From positions 1 to 13,678 of the forward strand of contig MGVN01000117.1 of NCBI GenBank assembly GCA_001800515.1: a DNA stretch of 13,678 nucleotides, given 5' to 3'. This DNA comes from Elusimicrobia bacterium RIFOXYB2_FULL_49_7 (GTDB taxonomy: Bacteria > Fibrobacterota > OXYB2-FULL-49-7). A model generated the notes under the pieces. The model made no database searches. It was not told the DNA's origin and was given only the letters and a program-made list of their open reading frames with translations. The position numbers and the translations under genes were made by a program. Positions 1 to 6,819 of this stretch are shown piece after piece. Positions within the stretch are counted from its first letter, which is position 1. Each line of letters starts with the position of its first letter.

Positions 1-1022
1 AGGAAATCCATATAGACCCGCCGTCCCTTGACTGCGGTTTCAATATAGACCAGCACATCGACCAGAGATGACCCTTCATTTAGGAGTTTGCGTGGGTCAA
101 AGGGCCATTGATAGCCTTTCAGGAAAACATCGGTATTCAGCTTGCCCATGGAGGAAAAATAGGGATTCAGGAATTCCTGAACATCCTTGCCCGCTTTGTC
201 TGTGCTGATGTAACGGGGAATGACCTGCTGATAGGTGCCGGAAACATTCCAACGGAACTTGGTTGATGCAAGCCCGTATTGGGATTCCGTGAGATTAACG
301 GCAGTGGCTCCGGCTTCCAGAGCCAATCCAATGGCGCCGGTATGAACTTTGGGATAGACTGAGGTGTCATAAAGACCGCCCGGCCCGCCCACGCCAAAGA
401 CCACATTTTCAGCATGGAAAAGGGTGAGACCAAAGGTGGGCGAATTCAATCTCTTCTTATCAAGACAGATGATGCCGCAACATCGTTCGCCATTGGATAT
501 CAAGCGAATCACTTCAAATTGATCGAAGAGCGGAATCTTCTTTTTTTCCACCTCGCGCTTGAGGCATTGGAACATCTGGTTGGAAGTCCAGGGGCCGGCG
601 GAAGTGGCGCGCTGACGAGGGTCATGGTCTGTCTTGTAACCCACAAAGCCGCCTAAACGGTTGTGGGGAAAGGGAACGCCAATCTGGACCAACCGATAGA
701 AGCCTTGAGGTGACAGCAGAGATTCGATGAGCGCCAAATCGCCATGCATAGCGCCGCCGTCAAACAGGGAGCGAGCCATTTCAGTTGGGCTATCGCCCTC
801 TTTGCCGAACACCGAGAGTTTGTAATAAGTCTGCTTATCAGAGCCGGTGTTGTTGGAGGTGCCGCCGCCCATTTCGTCGGTGACAATGGCCAGGTCGGTT
901 TGGCCCATACGGTGTATGTGGTCTGCGCAACTTAAGGAAGCAGCGCCGCTGCCCACCACCACGGTATTAAGAGAATAAACCGGAATGGAATTTCCGCTGA
1001 CTTGAAGCGTGCTCTTTTTCAT
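1..1022 (-). CDS. FAD-binding dehydrogenase, fumarate reductase/succinate dehydrogenase flavoprotein-like (C-terminus missing)
   Basis: The first 340 codons are visible and the gene leaves the window at the left edge. The N-terminus has a Rossmann dinucleotide motif (VVVGSGAASLSCA, residues 21-33), a flavoprotein-type GGGTSNNTGS stretch (52-61), and a second glycine-rich FAD segment (FGVGGPGGLYDTSVYP, 209-224) followed by HTGAIGLALEAGA. This order is that of the SdhA/FrdA/ketosteroid dehydrogenase flavoprotein fold, which adds or removes hydride across a C-C bond. The ATG lies one base after the TAG of the upstream dehydrogenase gene, with AAGGAG about 9 nt before it inside that gene's end, so the start is firm. 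It is the third enzyme gene of a four-gene operon. The substrate is unknown. The capping domain and catalytic residues are mostly beyond the edge, so the class is clear but the reaction is not. Confidence 0.8.
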   Translation of the reverse strand, partial: MKKSTLQVSGNSIPVYSLNTVVVGSGAASLSCADHIHRMGQTDLAIVTDEMGGGTSNNTGSDKQTYYKLSVFGKEGDSPTEMARSLFDGGAMHGDLALIESLLSPQGFYRLVQIGVPFPHNRLGGFVGYKTDHDPRQRATSAGPWTSNQMFQCLKREVEKKKIPLFDQFEVIRLISNGERCCGIICLDKKRLNSPTFGLTLFHAENVVFGVGGPGGLYDTSVYPKVHTGAIGLALEAGATAVNLTESQYGLASTKFRWNVSGTYQQVIPRYISTDKAGKDVQEFLNPYFSSMGKLNTDVFLKGYQWPFDPRKLLNEGSSLVDVLVYIETAVKGRRVYMDF

Positions 1023-1023
1023 A

Positions 1024-1797
1024 CTACAGTCTCCTTAAATGAAAACCGCCGTCCACATTGACCACTTCTCCGGTGGAGTAGGGCAAGTACCCTTTTGCAA
1101 AGGCAACCACTGCTTTGGCGATATCTTCGGGCAAGCCCCAACGCTTCAAAGGTGTGATGCCCTGATTGAAAATGAGGTTGTCATATTTTTCTTTAACACC
1201 CGCCGTCATATCCGTTTGGATGATGCCGGGCCTTACTTCATAGACCGGGATGTCATATTCTGATAAACGATCCGCATAGAGCTTGGTCATCATGGAGACC
1301 CCGGCCTTGGAAAGGCAGTAATCGCCGCGTGCAGGAGAGCTGGTGTAGGAGGACATGGAGGCAATATTGACAATCATCGGTTGTCTTGAAGCATCGGCTT
1401 TTTTCTGTTCAATCATCCACTTAGCTGCCAGCTGGGTCAGGAAATAGGGCCCTTTTAAATTGATACCGATGAGCCGATCAAAGCTCTCTTCCGTGGCGTC
1501 CAATAGATCGGCTCGTACTTTGGGGGCAACGCCGGCATTGTTGACCAATATATCCAAGCGGCCGATTTCCTTCTGAATCGAGGCTATCATGGCTTGACGG
1601 CTTTCCGCACGACTGATATCGCCTTGAATATAGAGCGTTTTTGCCCCATTCTTTTGACAAGCGGCTACCGCTTCTTCACCATTTTCCTTTGGCATAATAT
1701 CGCAAATGACGATATCCAATCCTTCCTTTGAGAGCGCTTCGGCAATGCTTCGTCCGATACCTCGGGCGGCACCGGTGATAAGAGCAACGGGTTTCAT
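1024..1797 (-). CDS. Short-chain dehydrogenase/reductase (SDR), FabG-like
   Basis: This is a classical 257-aa SDR that would interconvert an alcohol and a ketone using NAD(P)H. Visible hallmarks are the cofactor motif TGAARGIG (residues 8-15), NNAG (85-88), catalytic Asn112 in INLKG, Ser146, and Tyr159-x3-Lys163 (YCLSK), with the usual 13-residue Ser-Tyr spacing. PGIIQTDM and the C-terminal NVDGGF are also typical. Such proteins are often labelled 3-ketoacyl-ACP reductase, but nothing here ties it to fatty acid synthesis. Its neighbours are an OYE-type reductase and an FrdA-like flavoprotein, which argue for a catabolic or reductive role on a specific ketone or alcohol. The ATG is 2 nt past the upstream stop, with AAAGGA about 9 nt before it, so it is cotranscribed and probably translationally coupled. 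Confidence 0.9.
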   Translation of the reverse strand: MKPVALITGAARGIGRSIAEALSKEGLDIVICDIMPKENGEEAVAACQKNGAKTLYIQGDISRAESRQAMIASIQKEIGRLDILVNNAGVAPKVRADLLDATEESFDRLIGINLKGPYFLTQLAAKWMIEQKKADASRQPMIVNIASMSSYTSSPARGDYCLSKAGVSMMTKLYADRLSEYDIPVYEVRPGIIQTDMTAGVKEKYDNLIFNQGITPLKRWGLPEDIAKAVVAFAKGYLPYSTGEVVNVDGGFHLRRL

Positions 1798-1799
1798 CT

Positions 1800-4433
1800 T
1801 TATTTCCTTTTGCTGAATGATTGACCGATGAAATAAGCGGCTTTCATGCCTTCGGCAACCGCCTGCACAGCCGTGGTGCCGCCATTAACCAGGTCACCGC
1901 CTGCATAGACCCCTTTCAGACTGGTCTGGAAATCGCAGCCCACCTTGATAAAGCCTTTTTTATTTCGCTCAATGGAGGGTAGGATTTTCTCAAGGTCTTC
2001 CACCGGGTTTTGTCCCAAAGCTTCAATGACCAGATCAACCGGTAGAGTGGTCTCGCTGTTGGGAACGATTTCCGGGGCACGGCGGCCGGAACTGTCCGAT
2101 TCACCGAGAAGAGTACGTGCCAGAACCAATCCGGTTACCTTGCCGCCTGCTTCCTGATAAGAAACCGGTTGAGAGAGGGTGAGGAAATGAACTCCGTTTT
2201 CAAGTGCTTCATCTCGTTCTTTGGGCCAGGCCGGCATCTCTTCAAATGAGCGGCGGTAGACAATATACACATCCTGGCTGCCGAACCTTTTTGCTGTCAG
2301 GGCTGCGTCCATGGCCGTATTGCCCGCACCCAGGACCGCCACGCGGGCCGGCGCTTTAAACGCAGAGCTGATTTTTGCTTCCATTAAAAAAGCCAAGGCA
2401 TCCACGACACCAAATGCAGGTCGTTTTGCGGCAGGTAATCCTTGCGCTTTTCCAAGACCCATGCCCAGGAACAGGGCTGCATATCCTCTGGATTGAATGG
2501 ATTCCAATGGATGCTGTTTGGATAATTCAAAATCAGGAATAAGGGTCAGTCTCTTTTTTGCCAGCGCAGTGGATAGAATGGCTTCGGTTTCCGCCAGGCT
2601 TGCCTGCAATGCAAGACGGTAGGAAGGAATGACCGATAACGGCGTTCCGCCAAGCTGTTTTTGCTTATCATAGAGATCCACTTCAAAACCTTGTTCCAGC
2701 AGCGAAATGGTGCAGGCCAATCCTGCCGGACCTGCGCCCACCACCGCCACTTTCCATTCGTTTTGATTGGCCGGCAATGTAATGGAAGTGCACCCCTTTT
2801 CACGCGCCTGCTTGGCGATGAATCGCTGAATATCACGGATGGGAACCGGGCGGCCTTTAAGCAGCCCTTCAATGCACATCTTTTCGCATTGAACATCAGC
2901 AGGACAGACATGGGCGCATAATTCAGGCAATACATTATTCTTTTTAAGAATATCATAAGCGGTATGAATTTCACCCCGTTCAAAGGCTTTGATGAATCCG
3001 GGGACATCCACATTGGCCGGACATCCGGATTGACAATTGCCGAACTCGCAGTCGCGACAGCGGGCCGCCTCTGCCTTGAGATGGTCTTCCGCGTTCTTCC
3101 GGCTATTTCTGTAAAAAGGGGCGTAAATTTCCGAGTCCCGGACCACGCATCCTGTTTTACCGCCATCACGCATGATTTGGGTGCAGGCAGAACAGGCCAC
3201 GCACGCTTTTCGAGGATCCATTTTGCCGGTTTTCATTATATCCTTGACAGAATCGGGATAAGCAAAGGCACCTCGACCCTGGCCAATAAGGGTGGCGCCC
3301 TTGCCTTTTACCACACCGGCCGCCACATAAGGAAAGAGGTGACGAAGCCAGGAATAACCCGAACCGATGACAGGTAGGTCCGGATGGGCCCGTTGAACTT
3401 CTGAGGTAATCTGGAGGAAGCGGGCAATGCCTTCTAATGGATGCATCTCTGGCGGATTAGCCCCGACCACCGGAAAATCAAAGGGACGGCCATGGTGCGG
3501 ATTGAAATAGGGATTGGCGATGGAGATATTTAAGATCGGATAATCAATATCCCGAAGTTGTTTAATCAGCCGGACGGGTTCCGTCAAGTCCCATTTCATC
3601 TCATCCTGCGCATTGACGCCCCAGCCATACGGGTGACGAATGGCATCATATAAGTTGAGACGACTGGTCACTATCAGGTTTTTGATGGAACTTTTTATTT
3701 TGGCTGCGGTTTCCAGCAGGAAGCGGGTCCGGTTTTCAAAACTCCCGCCATAACGGCTGTTTTCGCGGGTAAAGGAGGCAAGGAGTTCGGAAATGAGGTA
3801 GCGATGGCAGCTCTTTATATCCACACCGTCAAAACCGGCCTCTTTTGCCAAGCAGGCAGCCTCCACAAAGGCGAGTTGAAGATTGTCCAGATATTCATCT
3901 GTCAAGACCGGGTAATCAGCTCCTAATTTATGGAGGGGATCTAAAATGGGGCTGCGATGAGCAATGAGCGGATTGGGTTTGCCGTTCTTTTTACAGTAGC
4001 GTCCGGAATGGGTGATTTGGAGTATCAGTAAGGGAGAATGGTTGATACCGAAGTTTTCGTGAGCGGTTTTTCTTGTTTCCTCAACCAATTGCTTGAAAAC
4101 ATCAATATTATTGGATGTCAGCATGAATTGACCGGAATTGGTACGGCCTTCGGGTACCACGGCTGTGGCTTCAAACCAGATTAACCCGCTGCCCCCCGCA
4201 GCATATCGCTTATATCGACGAAAAGAGAGCGCTTGAGGCGTACCGTCCGGAGCAGCGTCAAAACCTTCCATCGGATGAACCGCAAACCGGTTGGGGAGTG
4301 TGCAACCGGCCAAAGTCACCTTTTCCAACAGAGGGGAAATGTCCTCGGAAATGGGAAGGGTGATTTTTAATCGGTCTGCCAGGTTTTTGAGGTCGGCTGC
4401 CGTTTTTAAATGGAATCGCTCGTGTTGTGCCAT
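1800..4433 (-). CDS. Old Yellow Enzyme-type barrel fused to Fe-S/GltD-type NAD(P)H dehydrogenase (enoate/dienoyl-CoA reductase-like)
   Basis: This 877-aa multidomain flavoprotein starts with an FMN TIM barrel of the NADH:flavin oxidoreductase family (about 35-400; LPNRFAVHPMEG, QITHSGRY, SRYGGSFENRTRF). A CxxCxxCx11C cluster follows (C411, C414, C417, C429), as in enoate reductase, FadH and trimethylamine dehydrogenase. Next is a dihydropyrimidine dehydrogenase/GltD N-terminal Fe-S domain with eight cysteines (C459, C462, C467, C471, C506, C510, C516, C520). A two-dinucleotide reductase domain ends it (GAGPAG 566-571; GAGNTAMD 702-709; VYAGGDLVNGG 842-852). Electrons would pass from NAD(P)H through FAD and Fe-S clusters to FMN and an activated C=C bond. 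FadH-type enzymes are near 670 aa and lack the inserted DPD-type domain. The OYE substrate-binding His is replaced by Lys207. The start has AAGGGG 6 nt upstream. The natural substrate is unknown. Confidence 0.88.
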   Translation of the reverse strand: MAQHERFHLKTAADLKNLADRLKITLPISEDISPLLEKVTLAGCTLPNRFAVHPMEGFDAAPDGTPQALSFRRYKRYAAGGSGLIWFEATAVVPEGRTNSGQFMLTSNNIDVFKQLVEETRKTAHENFGINHSPLLILQITHSGRYCKKNGKPNPLIAHRSPILDPLHKLGADYPVLTDEYLDNLQLAFVEAACLAKEAGFDGVDIKSCHRYLISELLASFTRENSRYGGSFENRTRFLLETAAKIKSSIKNLIVTSRLNLYDAIRHPYGWGVNAQDEMKWDLTEPVRLIKQLRDIDYPILNISIANPYFNPHHGRPFDFPVVGANPPEMHPLEGIARFLQITSEVQRAHPDLPVIGSGYSWLRHLFPYVAAGVVKGKGATLIGQGRGAFAYPDSVKDIMKTGKMDPRKACVACSACTQIMRDGGKTGCVVRDSEIYAPFYRNSRKNAEDHLKAEAARCRDCEFGNCQSGCPANVDVPGFIKAFERGEIHTAYDILKKNNVLPELCAHVCPADVQCEKMCIEGLLKGRPVPIRDIQRFIAKQAREKGCTSITLPANQNEWKVAVVGAGPAGLACTISLLEQGFEVDLYDKQKQLGGTPLSVIPSYRLALQASLAETEAILSTALAKKRLTLIPDFELSKQHPLESIQSRGYAALFLGMGLGKAQGLPAAKRPAFGVVDALAFLMEAKISSAFKAPARVAVLGAGNTAMDAALTAKRFGSQDVYIVYRRSFEEMPAWPKERDEALENGVHFLTLSQPVSYQEAGGKVTGLVLARTLLGESDSSGRRAPEIVPNSETTLPVDLVIEALGQNPVEDLEKILPSIERNKKGFIKVGCDFQTSLKGVYAGGDLVNGGTTAVQAVAEGMKAAYFIGQSFSKRK

Positions 4434-4445
4434 GGGTTCCCCTTA

Positions 4446-4985
4446 TTAAAACCGCTTACCTTTACGGACATGGATAATCATGATTTCACAATCCGACAGC
4501 GCCTCATACGTATGGGCAAACAATGCATCAAATTGAATGGAATCGCCGGTTGATAGGACCCGGTCACCAATAGCAAGCGAGAGTCGAATTTTGCCTTCTG
4601 TCACAAAAACAATTTCCGTATCATTTTCATGCACTTCCGGCCTGGAAAGGCGGCTTCCCTTTTTTGCCTGTCCGGAGAGTATATCAACATTATTATAGCT
4701 GACCTTTCGGAAAAGGAAACCATGGGTGGTATAGCGCTCTTCATGCTTTGTCTCATTGGTATGGTTTTCAGCCATGGCAACCAGTTCCGTTGCAGTGGTG
4801 CCAAGTGCTTTGGCCAATTGCATAAGGGTGCCAAGCGCCGGATTGGTCCGGTTGCGTTCTAATTTGCTGATGACCGCATAGGAGATGCCGGATGCTTTAG
4901 CCAGGTTGTGAATGGTCATTTTCCGCTCTTTTCGAAGGAGACGGAGGATGTCGAACTGATAAGACGGAGTATTCTTATTAGTCAT
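4446..4985 (-). CDS. XRE-family transcriptional regulator with C-terminal cupin domain
   Basis: The protein is 179 aa from the chosen ATG. Residues about 12-70 form an XRE helix-turn-helix (KMTIHNLAKASGISYAVIS then KLERNRTNPALGTL). Residues about 100-175 form a small cupin barrel (PEVHENDTEIVFVTEGKIRL, then GDSIQFDALFAHTYEA) that would sense a small molecule. It is the first gene of the minus-strand redox operon, 12 nt before the OYE fusion gene, so it most likely controls that operon and itself. The frame stays open upstream to a TTG at 5024 with a possible AAAGG 10 nt before it, which would add 13 residues (a hydrophobic MLIVRIIYIL-type run). I prefer 4985, because the XRE domain needs nothing more and the TTG falls in a promoter-like -35 element. 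The effector is unknown. Confidence 0.88.
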   Translation of the reverse strand: MTNKNTPSYQFDILRLLRKERKMTIHNLAKASGISYAVISKLERNRTNPALGTLMQLAKALGTTATELVAMAENHTNETKHEERYTTHGFLFRKVSYNNVDILSGQAKKGSRLSRPEVHENDTEIVFVTEGKIRLSLAIGDRVLSTGDSIQFDALFAHTYEALSDCEIMIIHVRKGKRF

Positions 4986-4991
4986 ATATAT

Positions 4992-5010
4992 CATTAATAT
5001 ATATATAATG
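4992..5010. repeat. AT-rich inverted repeat, possible operator
   Basis: CATTA and TAATG form 5-bp inverted arms around a 9-bp alternating AT core. The element covers the presumed -10 box of the regulator's promoter and lies in the divergent intergenic region (4986-5082), so it could be the autoregulatory site of the XRE-cupin protein. Only one copy is seen and low complexity makes such symmetry common, so this is a weak call. Confidence 0.25.
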
Positions 5011-5024
5011 CGAACAATTAGCAA
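4996..5024 (-). promoter_or_regulatory. Candidate promoter of the redox operon
   Basis: On the minus strand, TTGCTA (5024-5019) and TATATT (5001-4996) are separated by 17 nt, a good match to a sigma-70-type promoter. Transcription would begin near 4989-4990, only about five bases before the ATG at 4985, giving a nearly leaderless mRNA. This agrees with the lack of a ribosome binding site before that ATG. The surrounding DNA is a run of alternating AT, so chance matches to a -10 box are easy and the exact register is uncertain. Confidence 0.4.
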
Positions 5025-5082
5025 TATTTTTTCGCCTTTCAGAGGCTTCTATCTGCCATGCAAAAGAAACTATTTTTAATTT

Positions 5083-6819
5083 ATGAAATACATAAAACGG
5101 TTTTGGGATTTATGCCAGAGAAAAAATCTTCTGTTTCCAATATTAGGCCTTCTGTTCATCGATTTATGTCTGGTCCGGGACTGTTTGTGGCTCCAGGACA
5201 ATGGGACGGGTATCCGTTTTCTTGCCAATTACGCTATCGCCATTATCGGCCTATGCTCCTGGCTCTATTTTCTCCAGAAGATGGGGAATCGCCATCCGGG
5301 TCTAAAAATAGCAGTCTTTGCTCTTATCATGATTCCCCTCTTTTCTCAGAGTGCCTATTTCAGCGTGTATCGAAAGCTTATCCCTCCTTTTGGTTTCAGT
5401 TTTATTGCTGAAGATACATCGCTTACTTTCTCTCTCTTTTTTGAACATCTCCGGCCGATTCGATTATTGCTGATTCTGCTCTTATCCTTTTTAATGGCGC
5501 GTTTGTTATTCAAAAAGGTGCCTCCCATTAAACCTGTCAAAGCCGTAGTCAATGCCATTCTGGGACTGGGCGTCTTAATCCATTCTGTTTTCGGCTGGTA
5601 CACGGTGACCGATTTTCAGAACAGCATAGTGGCCTGCTATAGCGCCCTACTGGATGATGTGTTGCGTCACAGCGGTACCTTTAAGGTGGATAGACCGGAA
5701 GTCCCCGCTTCCCGAATTCCCGTTTCCATAAACTCGCCGAACATCATTTGGATTATCGGCGAATCCGCCAATTTGAGCCACATGGCCATTTACGGATATG
5801 AGCGGCCCACCACACCTCGCCTTTCTATCTTGAAGAATGAAAACAAGGTCGTTGCCCTGAAGAATGCGGTGAGCATTGGCAATAAAACCAATTTAAGTGT
5901 GCCCTATATGCTGGTAGGGCTGCAAGGCCCGGATCCCAAAGGTCGTTTTTATAAACAGCCGACCATCTTTAATTATGCCAAAGCAGCGGGATACCAGACC
6001 GCCCTGATTTCCGCCCAGGATTTCAAATGGGGTCACCTGGATAAGGTTTTGATTGACGGGTCGGTTGATTTCTTCAGGGACGGTTCCTTTTACTCCTCGG
6101 GTGTGGATGTGTTGAAGGGAACCGATGATATGGTTCTTATTGAAAAAGGAATCATCCCTTTTCTGAACCAAGCCAAAGCACCGTTCCTGCTGGTCTATCA
6201 GATGGATGGAAGCCATTATCCCTATGAAGATCATTCTCCCAAGGAGTATAAACAATTTCTGCCGGAAAACAAAGAAAACGGGGACAATGCGTATGATAAT
6301 TCCATCGTCTATCTGGATGTCTGCCTGAACCGGTTGTTCGAAGAGGCGCGTAACCGTTTTCCGGATTGCTGGATCTTCTTTTCTCCGGATCACGGCCAAA
6401 ATTTGGGTGGTCGGGCCGGATGGTATAATGATAATTTTCTGGACAATGTGGTCCATAATCCGCTCCTGATCTTTCCACCGGATTCGGTTTATGAACGGCT
6501 TATTCGGCAGGAAGAGGCGCCGGTCAGCCAGGCGGACATCTTTGCCACCCTTCTCTCCCTTTTATCCATGAAACCCATCGTGCCGGTAGATGGCCTATCT
6601 CTATTGGATTCGATCCCAACCAATCGATTGCGCACCTGTAGCGAATATATGCCCACGTTTCACAACAATCCAACCGCCATCCTTATCTTTCCGGATTACC
6701 GCTCCTATCGGGTTGATTTCCGAAAAAAAAGCGTTACCCTTGACGACGGCAAGAAAGTGGTTCCTTATTCTTCTTTAGAACAATCCCTTCGTGATTTTCT
6801 GGATAAGAAGCTTCAATGA
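5083..6819 (+). CDS. Phosphoethanolamine transferase-like membrane protein (EptA/CptA type, alkaline phosphatase superfamily)
   Basis: The protein is 578 aa. The N-terminal 190 residues hold about five hydrophobic segments (near 15-35, 45-65, 74-92, 125-143, 153-172). A periplasmic catalytic domain of the sulfatase/alkaline phosphatase fold follows. It begins IIWIIGESANLSHMAIYGYERPTTP (metal ligand Glu227). The nucleophile region GNKTNLSVPYM points to Thr269. HQMGSH-like QMDGSHYPY, YDNSIVYLD and SPDHGQNLG (Asp436, His437) with His458 complete the metal site. The family moves phosphoethanolamine from phosphatidylethanolamine to lipid A, core sugar or other periplasmic acceptors; the acceptor here cannot be read. 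No ribosome binding site precedes the ATG. The stop overlaps the next gene by ATGA, so both are coupled. A phosphoglycerol transferase is an alternative, but the SVPYM and YGYERPTTP motifs favour phosphoethanolamine. Confidence 0.85.
   Translation: MKYIKRFWDLCQRKNLLFPILGLLFIDLCLVRDCLWLQDNGTGIRFLANYAIAIIGLCSWLYFLQKMGNRHPGLKIAVFALIMIPLFSQSAYFSVYRKLIPPFGFSFIAEDTSLTFSLFFEHLRPIRLLLILLLSFLMARLLFKKVPPIKPVKAVVNAILGLGVLIHSVFGWYTVTDFQNSIVACYSALLDDVLRHSGTFKVDRPEVPASRIPVSINSPNIIWIIGESANLSHMAIYGYERPTTPRLSILKNENKVVALKNAVSIGNKTNLSVPYMLVGLQGPDPKGRFYKQPTIFNYAKAAGYQTALISAQDFKWGHLDKVLIDGSVDFFRDGSFYSSGVDVLKGTDDMVLIEKGIIPFLNQAKAPFLLVYQMDGSHYPYEDHSPKEYKQFLPENKENGDNAYDNSIVYLDVCLNRLFEEARNRFPDCWIFFSPDHGQNLGGRAGWYNDNFLDNVVHNPLLIFPPDSVYERLIRQEEAPVSQADIFATLLSLLSMKPIVPVDGLSLLDSIPTNRLRTCSEYMPTFHNNPTAILIFPDYRSYRVDFRKKSVTLDDGKKVVPYSSLEQSLRDFLDKKLQ

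Noticed and set aside
653..935. Small open frames on both strands near the left end
   Set aside because: The continuous minus-strand frame from 1022 to the edge encodes a convincing FAD flavoprotein and explains this stretch; the small frames are shadows.
2546..3169. A 207-codon open frame on the minus strand inside the OYE fusion gene
   Set aside because: It is an alternate frame of a well-conserved multidomain gene on the same strand. It is low-complexity in composition and matches no domain I recognise.
4446..5024. TTG at 5024 as the start of the XRE-cupin gene
   Set aside because: It has a possible AAAGG upstream, but it adds a non-conserved hydrophobic run and overlaps a promoter-like -35. 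The ATG at 4985 gives a normal XRE N-terminus. It is not excluded.
5058..5411. A 117-codon plus-strand frame starting at ATG 5058, before the transferase start
   Set aside because: The frame at 5083 encodes clear membrane segments and continues into the catalytic domain. The 5058 frame has no such pattern and is rich in Ser/Pro/Arg, as shadow frames are.
5893..6456. A 187-codon antisense open frame within the phosphoethanolamine transferase gene
   Set aside because: It is the reverse strand of the catalytic domain, with no recognisable motif and no ribosome site. It is best explained as a shadow frame.
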